The notes beneath the pieces were generated by a model. It was not told where the DNA came from. It made no database searches and saw nothing but the letters and a program-made list of their open reading frames with translations. Shown here in pieces: positions 23,410 to 34,305 of a stretch of DNA of 64,000 nucleotides. The position numbers were made by a program, and so were the translations under genes. The stretch comes from Cryptococcus deneoformans JEC21 (Eukaryota > Basidiomycota > Tremellomycetes > Tremellales > Cryptococcaceae): contig NC_006692.1 of the NCBI RefSeq assembly GCF_000091045.1, positions 522,221 through 586,220 on the forward strand, read 5' to 3'. Within the stretch, counting starts at the first letter, position 1. The number at the start of each line of letters is the position of its first letter.

Positions 23410-26234
23410 TTATGCACTACGAACCCCAGATAAGTCTCTCCATTCCTCGAAAAATGCAATCATTTCCGGAGTAATTCTTCTTCGGACAGTGTGAGCTGAG
23501 TTGACAAGGTGGGAAGCTTTGACCTGCGAGCGAGGATGAGTCTTCGCACTTGTATGGCGTCCAGATATACTTACATATGGAGCATCAAGACTTTCGTTCA
23601 TGGCTGCCAAAGCCGCATCCTGGCAGATTGAGACGACTTCTGCACCAGAGCAGCCTTCAGTCTAAACCATGTGTCAGTTTAGGTCCTGTGGGTCATTGCT
23701 CTGTTAGTATGGCTCACTATTTCGGCCAGTTGCTCAACATTAATGCCTGGTTCCACGGCCATCGTGGCCAATCTGATTCGGAAGATATCTTTTCGAGTCT
23801 CAAAGTCGGGTGCCCCTACGTACAAGATACGATCCAATCTTCCGGGACGCATCAAAGCAGAGTCCAGGACATCGGGTCGATTGGTAGCTGCCACTACTGT
23901 CACACCCGATAACTCTTCTACACCGTCCATCTCATTCAAGAGAGAAGTAAGAACACCGGAATGAGCATGGTCATCCGATCGTGCTGAGCCAAGGGCGTCT
24001 ATCTCATCCTGTAACGATACTTCGTTAGTTGTGAGACTGAAAACCGCCTTTCGACTCACAAAGAAAATGATAGAAGGGGAAGCAGCGCGTGCCTTGCGGA
24101 AAATCTCTCTTACTGCCCTTTCGGACTCGCCGACGTACTTGTTGAGAAGCTGGAGATGATCAGCACTCTCGCTTCATAGAAATTCGCTGTAGCTCACCTC
24201 CGGACCCTTCACAGCAATGAAGTTGATACCACTCTCTGTGGCCAGTGCTTTAGCCGTCATGGTCTTACTACAGCCCGGAGGCCCATACAACAACACTCCC
24301 CTAGGAGCTTCTACGCCTAGTCTCTTGAACGTGTCTCTATGCATCAATGGCCATTCAATGCACTCTCTCAGTTTTTGCTTTACATCTTGTTGACCACCTA
24401 TATCTGACCATCGAACAGTCGGAGTTTCGATGAATACCTCGCGCATGGCAGACGGCCGGATGGAAGGAAGTGTTGAGAGGATGTCCGCATTGGTCAAGAC
24501 AGGTTCGGAGAGGGTTGATGACGGAGACAGATGAAAGCGGGAGATGGCCGCAGAAGCGGATTCTCGCACGAGGGAGAAGAGATCAGCACCGACATAGCCA
24601 TGAGTGCGCGCGGCAAGAGAAGAGAGGTCCTTTTCTGAAAGTGAATGAGGAATTTTTGAGAGCATAATGTCGAGAATTTCTCGACGGCCTTTGACATCTG
24701 GCACACCTGTGAAAGTATGTTAGCCTCTGCTTGTTGCTTGAAAAAAGAAAGTTAGCTCACCGACTTCAATCTCTCTATCAAACCTCCCTGGCCGACGAAG
24801 AGCAGGATCAATGCTGTTGGGTCTATTTGTAGCAGCTACTACAAATACCCGTTCACCTTCCAAGCTCTCGTGACTCATACCGTCCATCAAGGTCAGCAAA
24901 GTAGCTACCACCCTTCGTTCAACTTCGCCTCCCTCCCCACCATCCCGCCTAGGACAAAGCGCATCCACTTCGTCCAATACTACAATACATGGACTACGTT
25001 TCCTTGCTTCCGTAAATACTCCACGTAACCGTTCTTCCGTTTCGCCATGATATGCTGAGGAAAGTTCAGGTCCGTTGACGACAATGCAAGAACATCCAGC
25101 AGACGATGCGACCGCCCTGGCCAGCGCCGTCTTACCCGTTCCCGGGGGGCCGTGAAGGAGGATGCCTCTAGGAGGGTTGAGTCCAAACTTGATATACAGG
25201 TCAGGATGAAGCATCGGAAGATCTAGAAGGGTCTTGATTTGATCAATTTGAGATTGAAGGCCCCCCAGAAATGTATAAGCGGAAACAGGGGATTCGGCGG
25301 GGGTGAAAAAGTTGATATAATGAGGGACGGAACTTGTAGACATCTTCGACTATAATCTCTCAGGATTTAATCTTCTGGTTACGACGAAAACTTACGAAGT
25401 CTTTAGTGTTGAGCACCTTTTTTTCGTCTGGAATGGCCGCGTGCACCTCTTTATTTTCCTGAAGTTTCTCTACTTCAAGGGACACTGAAGTTTTCCAGTG
25501 CATCTCATACAGTCGCTGGTTTTCTTCATCAATAGCAAGTTCCTCCATTCCGTCTTCGATCGACGCTAAACGTTTCTCAATATCCTTGGGAGACACTTCG
25601 ACGGAGATGATTTCAAACTTGCGAGGTGCCTTTTCAGTGTCACCGACGATAAGAGAGTAGCCCGTCCTGACATAGTGCAAGGAAGCTATATCAGGTGTCA
25701 ACATTATGCAGAAGACAACAGCTAGAGAAGTCTTACTGAGTGCCTCCTTGATAGCAGCTTTGCACCAAACCCATTCTCTTGGGCTATCCAAGTTTATGGG
25801 CGGTCGAGTAACGACGTTCAGCTTGGAAGACGAGGGTGCTTCGGTCAAAGGTACTTCCTTCAGCACAATTGATACCAAGCGGCCTTGGCTTTGTCCGGCT
25901 TTGAAATGATGCATCTCTACCTCTGACCCGCAAAGATTATTGATTTGAGCTGATGAAAGTGCCACAACTGAAAGACAGGTTATTTTAACTGCTGACAGGT
26001 TCCTATAGAGTTTGTGAACTCACCGTCATCATCTATGCTAGCTTTGGGCCATGCCTGGGCCATAATGAAAGTACTGCCTGACTTAAATCGCATCCAATCA
26101 CCGGCAGCTACTTTGTGCGTCCGGAGTGTCTCCGGAGAGATGTATGCACGACGGACATCACGGCTGACAATCGATTTCAAAGCATCCGTGTCAGCCTCAG
26201 TAGGGATTGCACGGAGTGTGACAATGGCAGACAT
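23410..26234 (-). CDS. AFG2: AAA ATPase AFG2/Drg1 (SPATA5 family), ribosome biogenesis
   Basis: Afg2 strips Rlp24 and other factors from cytoplasmic pre-60S ribosomal particles. The start ATG at 26234 (MSAIVTLRAIP) opens an N-domain with RAYISPETLRTHKV. Domain D1 has Walker A GPPGTGKT near 25140, Walker B VVLDEVDALCPR and the sensor region VVAATNRPNSIDPALRRPGR. Domain D2 has the family-specific Walker A GPPGCSKT near 24280, a DEIDALGSA-type Walker B, and VVAATNRPDVLDSALMRPGR. The C-terminal helical tail reads TPEMIAFFEEWR. Unlike CDC48, the N-domain is less conserved and D2 carries the Cys-Ser in Walker A that marks the Afg2/SPATA5 group. It is multi-exon with short introns. Confidence 0.93.
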
Positions 26235-26983
26235 GGTAATTTTGTAATATTGGATCGAACGTCGATTTAGCAGATGAACAAAATATATACGACGAGCAGA
26301 GAAGCCCTAGCGTCTGGATTGTCCTTCTTTGTTGCCAACGAACAACGCAGATATTTGAATCAAGATGAGTTTTGTGCTGCTTGTTCGTTGTTCCTGCTTC
26401 ACGATTTCTTCAAAAAAATAATCAATTAATTAATGATACGTTGTTAATTTAAGTAATCTGCGCGGTCACTCAAGCGGACGAAGCCGCGAGGGTCAAAAAG
26501 GCGTCACTACTCATCAGAAGAAGAATGAATAATGGCTTTTATTTTATTAATTTTAGTACCAAAGCGGAAGAACATCAACTAAAGTAAACAAAACGCCAGG
26601 AGGGTGTATAAAACTGATGGCAAGTAAAACTGATGGCAAAGGAAACAAAAGGAAAACGAAGCCAAGGACCAAGGACCGCACTTAGGAGCCTCCAAGACCT
26701 CGAGGTACAAATCAGACAGAACAATACGGCTCCATCTGTTATTGATATTTAATCAACCGGATGTTTTCAGTTCTTCTTATTCTATCCTTGTTGCTGCAAC
26801 TAGGACACTCTTTGATCAATGGTTCATCTAAGCACAGTGATGGGATTCGAAACATCCGGATGATGGTGCAGCTATTGCCATCCCAATATCTAATATTTTT
26901 GGAAAACTCTCTCCCTACCTTAGCACTCTCAAAGCCCCATCTTTTTTTCTCTCGACGCTGCCCCACGACGGCATCACCTCATC
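26235..26983. promoter_or_regulatory. Divergent promoter region, AFG2 / orphan
   Basis: About 750 bp with AT-rich patches (repeated TTAAT around 26425-26455) and a duplicated AAACTGATGGCAA at about 26610-26640. A TATATATTT lies about 50 bp upstream of the AFG2 ATG on its sense strand. No gene is seen. Confidence 0.4.
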
Positions 26984-27745
26984 ATGACACATGACATGCC
27001 CTATCACCGTTCTCCACCTCTTATGCCTATATCGTTGACCCCCATCATTCGCCGAAAATCACTACTCAAATTTCCTCCAATGGAAGTAACCTGGGACGAG
27101 CGCCCTATACAATCTTCTTCCCCGCACTCTCGCCATATACCAATGATGATCACGGGCAGACCTCACAAGCTACACAAAGAGCCGCCCAAAAAGATTCTGC
27201 TATCCGAAGAGCTGCACATATTACCTCCTGCCAAGCTAGCAACATACTCTGTCGGAGGAGGAGAGGTGTTAGCGAGGTCAGTGAAGAAGAAGAAGTCTTT
27301 GGGTCATTGCTGCCCGTTGAGAGTGGCAACCCCCAAACACGCAAATGACATTATGCCTGCCCAAACAACGTCAGTTGATCGACTTGAAGTCCTTTCTAAT
27401 GGCAGCCTGCCTGATGATAGTGAAATATTGCCACTCTCGACGACCGACCACGCTGCTCCGTCGCCAGTGGAGAGCGACGAGTCATGGCAACATCATGAAT
27501 CTTATTATCCTGAGTATACACCTATAATACGCAAATGTAGTCCGTCGCAAACAATTGCCGGTACATCATCTTTAGCCGAGCTCCACGTTGAAAGACATGC
27601 GCATTTGATACGGCATTCCGTAGCTGTGCATTATCCCAAACTGCCGACGTGGGAAGAGTATAATCCTGGAGCGAAGGGCGACAAAGCAGAAAGCGGTTGG
27701 AAGACCGGCATATACGGAGTGGGGGGCTGGAGCGAATATGAATAG
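26984..27745 (+). CDS. Hypothetical protein, 253 aa, single exon
   Basis: ATG at 26984 (MTHDMPYHRSPPLMPIS) follows a pyrimidine-rich leader. The middle part is basic and Pro-rich (EPPKKILLSEELHILPPAKLATYSV is a possible conserved core) and the C-terminus has an unusual Gly/Trp/Tyr ending (GIYGVGGWSEYE). No recognised domain, signal peptide or membrane segment. Coding appearance is good (single frame, clean leader), but it could be a lineage-specific gene. Confidence 0.6.
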   Translation: MTHDMPYHRSPPLMPISLTPIIRRKSLLKFPPMEVTWDERPIQSSSPHSRHIPMMITGRPHKLHKEPPKKILLSEELHILPPAKLATYSVGGGEVLARSVKKKKSLGHCCPLRVATPKHANDIMPAQTTSVDRLEVLSNGSLPDDSEILPLSTTDHAAPSPVESDESWQHHESYYPEYTPIIRKCSPSQTIAGTSSLAELHVERHAHLIRHSVAVHYPKLPTWEEYNPGAKGDKAESGWKTGIYGVGGWSEYE

Positions 27746-28051
27746 GAAGGAAATGAACTCAGTCAGAAGTTATCAATAGAAGTTATGAGTAGGCGACACG
27801 TTATCTACGGATCGGAGGGAATAATAGGTGACACGTTTTGGATTGAGTACATATCAAACGAACATCACTCATCTTGCACAGAAATTCATCAAAAAAGGAA
27901 TACTATCACAATTTTCCATTTGTATATGTAACAACTATTAAAACACTGTATTTTTATTGGTAATCGACGTTAAGGCCATGCCAAATGATGATTCTGAGCC
28001 GTTGAGGCCTCTATGCGTATCCCCTTCTTCTCGCTTGGCGTCTCTGCACTC
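27746..28051. other. Convergent 3' flanks
   Basis: 306 bp between the stop codons of the orphan and the dioxygenase. AT-rich; no feature beyond likely 3' ends. Confidence 0.4.
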
Positions 28052-29877
28052 CTAATCCCTGAAAGCCTTCTTCTTGGTTTTCCCGTCATCTCGGGCAGGA
28101 CCAGTTATACCAAGTGTCTTGAATCTTTCCTCAAGCCAGTCCTTGGCTGGCTTTTGATAAATCTCCTCATACTCCTCCACAGAAAGGGGTTTTTCGCCGT
28201 GCGCAGTGACTCGGAGACCGTGTCGTAGGGAGGGCTGGGCTGCTGGTGAGCTGGGGTCAAATAGCGATCATTAAAACCTACGTAGGCATCAAACGTAGCC
28301 GAGTGATTGACATTACGGTTATCCCAGATTGCGACGTCTCCAGGCGCCCAGCTACCATCCAAACAATGTTAACAAACCAGGCTGTCGAGGAGCAACAGCA
28401 CATGGTGACTCACCTCCACCTGACTGTGGCGTCAGTCTGCTGAGCAAAACAGTCCTTCAAGAAAGAGAGAACCATGTCACTTTCTGCTTTCGGTACGCCT
28501 ACCAACCTAGTGACAAAACCAGGATTGACAAACACCGACTTCATACCAGTAACAGGGTGGACACGGACAACCGGATGGATAGTCTCAATAGGCTCGCGAC
28601 GTGGAATCTTGGAGAAGTTAGTTCGAGAGGAGGCTTGATCAAATCCTGAATGGATGGCTGAGAGAGATTCGAGGTATTGTTGGAAAGGCTTGGAGAGAGA
28701 AGAATAAACGGAATAACTGTACCGTCGTCAGAGCATGTAAAGCATTGAATGCTGCAGAGATACTCACCCAGAGGACCAAAGAGTATCATTTCCAACCTCA
28801 GGAGTGGTCAGAAGACGCAACATGGTAGTCCCAGGAGGTTGGACCTCGTAGGTCACATCAGAGTGGAAAAGCTCAGCTCGAGAGAAGGCATAAAGGTCCG
28901 GCCTAGAGTCTCGATCAGAATAGACAACTGCGCATGCAAATCAGCAAACAGCAAACTGAGAAACAAACGGATTGAACTCACCAACAACATCATCCAAGTC
29001 ACCTCGACGAGGAGTTGCATAGGTGGCGTGCTTGTGGAGAGGACCAAAGTGCTTCCCGAGTTCACGTTGCTGTTCGATAGTCATAGATTGCTGATTTCTA
29101 AAAACTATTGCACCATGAAGTCATCAGTAACTATGATCAGACATCAAAGAATAAGGGGTGACAGCAACGTACAGACTACACCCCGTTGTGCAACAAGCAA
29201 AGCACTGATAGTTGAATGGTCAGGATGTAACTCCGAGTGTCCAGCAAGGAGAATCTAATCAAAACTTACAGATCATCCTTTTCAGCCTCTCCGAGATCCT
29301 CCAGCTTCACGTCTCCTTCAACAACAGTCCCAATCGCCACTAACATATCTTTCAACCTGCCACCCCTAGCCTCGACGAAAGCGCGAAGTCTAGCCACGTT
29401 AGGATCGGCACGGTGACCGCGATCTTCAATGTCAAAGAAAGGGAGCGGAGGGTCGGATTGAGTACGGGGAGGATTGTGGGCTGTCCAAGATGCCGTCATG
29501 TATGATTAGTATTCGGAGATCGATCTTTCCTTTGCAACTGTATGAATGGGATCGACTTACGCAAAAACTCGGCATATGGGTAGTCTGCTCCAGGACCGGC
29601 GCCCAAGACTTCTCCCTAAATGATGCGTCGCGCTGTGTCAGCAATTTATTGGCAAGGTCGGCCACCAAATGATAGTAGGGTATCAGAGAGAGAAATAATG
29701 AATTAACCAACTCACCACGTAGTTGAATGGGTCAACAGCAACGCTTTCATTCTTCTTCGTCCTCTCTACTTCGGGAGAAGAGCTAACCTGAACGTCGGTA
29801 ACCTCATGAGCGCCGTTGAGTTTGAGTGTGCCAACAGAAAAGTCTTCGTCAACTAAAGTAGCAGTGGAAGACATCAT
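28052..29877 (-). CDS. TauD/TfdA-type Fe(II)/2-oxoglutarate dioxygenase (sulfonate/taurine dioxygenase-like)
   Basis: Members oxidise a substrate such as taurine or another sulfonate with 2-oxoglutarate and O2, in yeast (Jlp1) releasing sulfite as a sulfur source. The start is ATG 29877 (MMSSTATLVDED). Family text appears in order: RNQQSMTIEQQRELGKHFGPLH; then the metal site HSD (ELFHSDVTYEVQPPG); TTMLRLLTTPEVGNDTLWSS; HPVVRVHPVTGMKSVFVNPGF; and the distal His and following segment in GDVAIWDNRNVNHSATFDA. The last exon reads RHGLRVTAHGEKPLSVEEY and ends KKKAFRD. So the His-x-Asp...His triad and the 2-oxoglutarate Arg are present. The exact last intron boundary near 28220-28260 is uncertain. 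The substrate is not determined by sequence. Confidence 0.87.
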
Positions 29878-29970
29878 TTTTCGTGAATTATGATTACTGT
29901 TTCCTTCACTTTGTTGTCCTGCAAGTGTCTTATTTTTGATACGGGGAACAATCGAGTTGGAAGGTCACGG

Positions 29971-29979
29971 TTTTATATA
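29971..29979 (-). promoter_or_regulatory. TATA box of the dioxygenase gene
   Basis: TATATAAAA on the dioxygenase sense strand, about 95 bp upstream of its ATG. Confidence 0.5.
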
Positions 29980-30216
29980 GGTCTCGTTATGGCCATTAGT
30001 GCCACCACGGGCCGCCACGCCCATCGCCCATCATGCTTTTACCCTTGCTTTGCTATCAACAATAATTGGTCATTTTTAGTGTTGTGGCGCCAACGACCCT
30101 GTTATTCGTTGGCTATTTGGCTAGAAGCTGGTCGGGCGCCTCCTGCAAAAATTGAGGGAAGTCAAAAAAGCAACATCGCCAAGCCCTTCGAGCACCAATT
30201 CTGGCGTGCTTGAAAA

Positions 30217-30232
30217 ACGTGGAATCCACGTG
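30217..30232. promoter_or_regulatory. ACGTGG/CCACGT inverted repeat containing CACGTG
   Basis: A perfect 6-bp inverted repeat with a 3-bp centre (30217-30231) that overlaps CACGTG (30227-30232), about 340 bp upstream of the dioxygenase ATG. CACGTG is the E-box bound by Cbf1 with Met4 at sulfur genes in yeast; its use here is inference. Confidence 0.4.
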
Positions 30233-32050
30233 TGACAAATCCTCCCTGTAATAGAAAGGCACCGCCAAAGGGAGAGATTGTGGTTCCTAAATAATTAATA
30301 ATTGATCCCGACCGCGGTGCCGACCGGACCAATTTGATTACGTAGACGCTCATTTCATCTCTCCGTCCAAGTCATTTGTGCCACACCAACTTCTTCCTTT
30401 ATGCTTCCGCAAAACACCGCCAAAAAGCTTCCGACATTCGGCTGTTGAAGTGAGCGAGCATCTGAGGAACAGTGAGGCAGGGCTTCTCTGGAAGCGTTTC
30501 AAGTTTCATTCCCTTTTCTCACACCTCCATTCCCCTACATTACGGGAACTGTTAGCTTCTAATAGATGCTTTCCTCAGTTGGGATAGAGGTAGAGAGAAA
30601 GGGAATAAGACACCTGTAGCTCACGTATCTCCCGTCTCCTTTGATTCGTTCAGTGGGGAGATGGGTCGAAGAGGGGCGAACATAAAACCACCATGTTGAA
30701 AAATGGATGATTATTATGTTGCTTTGGGTGAAAGAGAGCCGCTGAGTCCTTCATGACCAGTCAATTCAATCCCCATTCATGGTTTTTGCCGATTGGTCGG
30801 TATTACGTTCTGCCATCGTCACAATACTTGTGACCGAGGCTGAGAATGAAAAAAAGTGTTTGTTGCCCCGAATCAACAACAAAGGACATTGATTGACCAT
30901 CATGATGGTTGATAGAATAATTTAGCAAAGCTGATGATCTGCATGCTAAATTCCAAACACAACAAAGATCAATGTGTGGTATAAAACGGTATTGATCTTC
31001 GCATTATATGTATTTCATGTTTAAGAGTGCATTATTCAACGTTAATTATTCATCACTACTACTAAAGTAAAATAAACCAGCAGCAGTATCTGCAGTGAAT
31101 TTAAATCTCTTTCTTGCAATCTGTAGTTTTTGAGCAGTTTACCAGCTGAAAGTGAGCCCGTAAAGATAAGGGCAACCCTTGAAGAAGATATAAAGAAAGA
31201 AGCGATGAGGAGAGGAGGAAGGGTCAAGAAGCTTCTCACGGCGGGTCTGGTGGCTCAAGGGTCAGCACATACCAGTACCCCCTCATGATATCGTGCGTAC
31301 ACACTATTATGGACAGATTCTGTGCAAACGGCAATGCAGTTTGTATTTATATATACAGACATGTCTTCTACGGTTCCATCAGTCATACCGGCAAAAGGCA
31401 AAGCGAGCGGCACCCTTGAGTGTGGCGCTTGATCCGTTTGCTTGGTTGCAGATGGAGCAAAGAAGAAGTTCTTTACACTTTGCATTTTGTACCATAGTAA
31501 TTTTCGGCGCGCGGTGTCTGTACATGATCAGAGACCGGTTTGTCCAGCCGCGGCCGTCAACAAGAAATCGAGAAGCAACGAAGACCATACATCAAGAATA
31601 CATTATTACAAGCAAAGGTCTTCTTCGGTTTTTCTCTATCCTTTTTAAAGGCCATTTCATCACTACGAGTTACGCGTGCATAGGCACACCACTGGACTTC
31701 GCCGACAGTACGCCTTTCTCGGCGAGCACAAATCTCAACGCGATAATAGGGCATCAGAAGATATCATCTGGTAACTGCTAGCACTCAATCGTAAAGAAGG
31801 GTGCCACACACGTATACATCAAAGCTCACCAGTAACCCGTCACATCATTGCCACTTTCTTCTTGGACCAGCAGTAACTGTGGCTCGCCACTATCGTGTGC
31901 CACACATATTTTTGCGCATCATCTTCCGGTGGCATAACATCGCATCAGTATTATTCTTCGCATAAAAGCCCCATAATATTCTTAAAAACGCCCATCGATG
32001 CAAAGCAGTACGTGCGCCTTCAAGCGAAATGGCTGCTGCTAACAAAACAT

Positions 32051-34073
32051 ATGGACTACTCGAATATCATTGCAGATACAGAGATGATGAATGCAGGCCA
32101 TCATCCAGAAGCAGGTCCTGCTAACAATGAAGCCAGCAGGGCCAGTACACCTCTTACTATTATGTCCGCTACGGAAGACCCTCAACCAAATACAAGTTCG
32201 AAGAAGAGGAAGCAATCAGAAGAGTAAGTCCCAGCATGCAATAAGGGACAGTCATTTTTTTTTTCTGGCAATACAGCATACAGTGACCTAATCACCATCG
32301 CAACATTCACTGACGGTTTGGGTAAATGTAGGCCGCTCTTAGCCTCTACTCGCTCTGCAAGGAGTAGAAGACAAACCCCATCGAAGACGGCCTCAAGAGC
32401 AGCTGTTGCTTCCAGTTCGCGGAAAAAAGGCAAAAGCCCTGCCGGTCGCCTTTCGATCTTTATACCACCTTCAAACGGCCAGATTGTCGAAGCTTCTCAG
32501 AATGCTATGTCTAGCAAAGCTACTTCCCCCGCTTTAGATTCTGACCTGGCTCTTGCAGTCGATGCTGATTCAATCCGCCGGGAAGCCGCTGCGGGGTACG
32601 AATCGAGGTTAAGAGCTAGACAGCCCGGTAACGCGAAGAGGGATGGTGGTCAAAGAATGGGCATATCTGCTTCCGGAAGGGACGTTAGGATAGGTGGAAG
32701 CACTAGACAAGCTGCGCAGCAGAGTAAAAAAGACAAAGGCAAGGGAAAATCTGATGTGCAGGTACTTATTTTCAGCTCTGAGAGTTGTCTCTCCCGATTT
32801 GATGCACATATACTGATGATTAAATTTAGCCAAATCAAGACTTTTGTTCGGCTTGTCGGGGGATTGGACGATTTTTGTGTTGCGACGGATGTCCTAGGTC
32901 GTTTCATTTCATGTGTTTAGAGCCCCCTTTAAAGCTAGACGAGCTGCCTTCCGAGGAGATGTGGCTGTGTAAGCAGTGCCGTTCGGAAAAGGTGAGAGGT
33001 TTTCTGGTCGACTGATGTCTATGTTGACCTCTTTTTACCACGCAGGCAAAGGCGGAGGGAGCGAGTCTTGTCAAAGAGAGTGAAATCCCTGCTGTCCCTG
33101 CAGTGTTTCGTGCCATTTGCAAAAAGATAGAGGAGGAAAACCCAGAGCAGTTCAGGCTTCCCGCCGAACGTCAGAAAGTATTTCGCAGGTGTCACCACGG
33201 GTGCCGATGGGGAATATGTAGACTCTAAAGAGGCGAGAACCAAGATTGAGTACGTTTAGATGTCTCTTGCAGAAGTCCCCAGAGTTGACAGGACACGTAG
33301 TCGAAAGGGATTTTTGGAAGATCGCGACCCTTTCCGCCTTCGGGATGGGCGTCAAAGAAAAGTAGAATGCTACCATTGTGGAGGTTCAGCCCTTCCTAAA
33401 CATTCTGTGATGACTGATCCTGAGGCTACGTGGCGACAAATAGTTTCCTGTGATTATTGTCCTCTCAGTTGGCATTTAGATTGTCTCTCTCCTCCGCCAA
33501 CTATCATGCCTAGCGCAGGGAAGAAATGGATGTGTCCCAACCATCCGGACCATGTAATGGTGAGTAATATCGGCGTTACTTTTCCATTGTTTAACACATG
33601 CTATAAAGCCCCGTCGTCGCACTTTGCAAGACAATTTGCAAACCGTTAAAATCGTTGGAAAAGGCCAATTTAATAATGGAAATGTGGAGATCGCCAATGA
33701 TTCAGGTGGTTCCGAGACGTCCGAAATGGAATTTGAGGATACGATCATCAATCGTAAGAAGTTTAGGGTGCCAGAGAAGATAATCAGGCTGGATTTTTGG
33801 GAGAAGCTTAGGAAGGAGAGGAATGTCATTCAAACCCCCGCTGCAGTACAGGAGGAAATAAATGCTGATGAGCAGGATGCGCAAGAGGTATGTCGAAGCA
33901 CACCATCTTTTTCAACACACTAGACTAAATATCTGTGCTTGCAGGTCGTTCCACCCATGGAGGACTTGAACGCCGCTGCAATGATGATGGCTCTCGCGTT
34001 TTCTCGCCACACTCAAATTCACTCACGTACAGAATCTCTGTGCCATGTACCCTCGTCTGTTGAGTGCGAGTGA
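32051..34073 (+). CDS. RCO1: Rco1-type double-PHD protein (Rpd3S histone deacetylase subunit), with a frame problem
   Basis: Rco1 is the PHD subunit of the Rpd3S deacetylase that acts on transcribed chromatin. The start is ATG 32051 (MDYSNIIADTEM). Exon 1 ends KKRKQSEE; exon 2 is basic and Ser-rich (RSARSRRQTPSK). The first PHD finger reads DFCSACRGIGRFLCCDGCPRSFH through WLCKQCR. A linker follows with FRLPAE. The second PHD finger reads CYHCGG ... VSCDYCPLSWHLDCLSPPP ... WMCPNHPDH. The C-terminal exons (FRVPEKIIRLDFWEKLRKE, then VVPPMEDLNAAAMMMALAFS) end at TGA 34071-34073. Between FRLPAE and the second PHD finger the frame breaks around 33169 (see findings). The gene may be slightly damaged, mis-sequenced or spliced in an unusual way. 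Confidence 0.85.
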
Positions 34074-34305
34074 ACGCGTTGTCTAGAACGTTCACCGAAC
34101 TGTACGTGCTGTTAAGGCATGAAGGGATAATTGTATTAGGAACGACATAGATGTATCAAGCGTATTACAGCTCACATCTTCATTCAGTGATTGTATCTAT
34201 ATGCTGAAAACTGCACATAACATGCTTCAGGTATAGTATGCTTGTTTCTAAGCTCTGTCCATGTGAAGCAACTATAAATAAATCCGACCATTTTCTCTAC
34301 AGATA

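Larger units (their letters stand above)
29878..32050. other. Long divergent spacer between dioxygenase and RCO1
   Basis: About 2.2 kb with no recognised gene. Near the dioxygenase it holds TATA, ATGGCCAT and a CACGTG palindrome (listed separately). A 53-codon open stretch at 31127-31288 and several 60-160-codon ORFs on both strands at 31250-31780 show no domain. It may hold long 5' leaders, a non-coding RNA or a short gene. Confidence 0.4.

Noticed and set aside
31255..31781. ORFs of 76 and 162 codons on opposite strands in the RCO1 upstream region
   Set aside because: No domain text, weak start context and mutual overlap; they look like chance frames.
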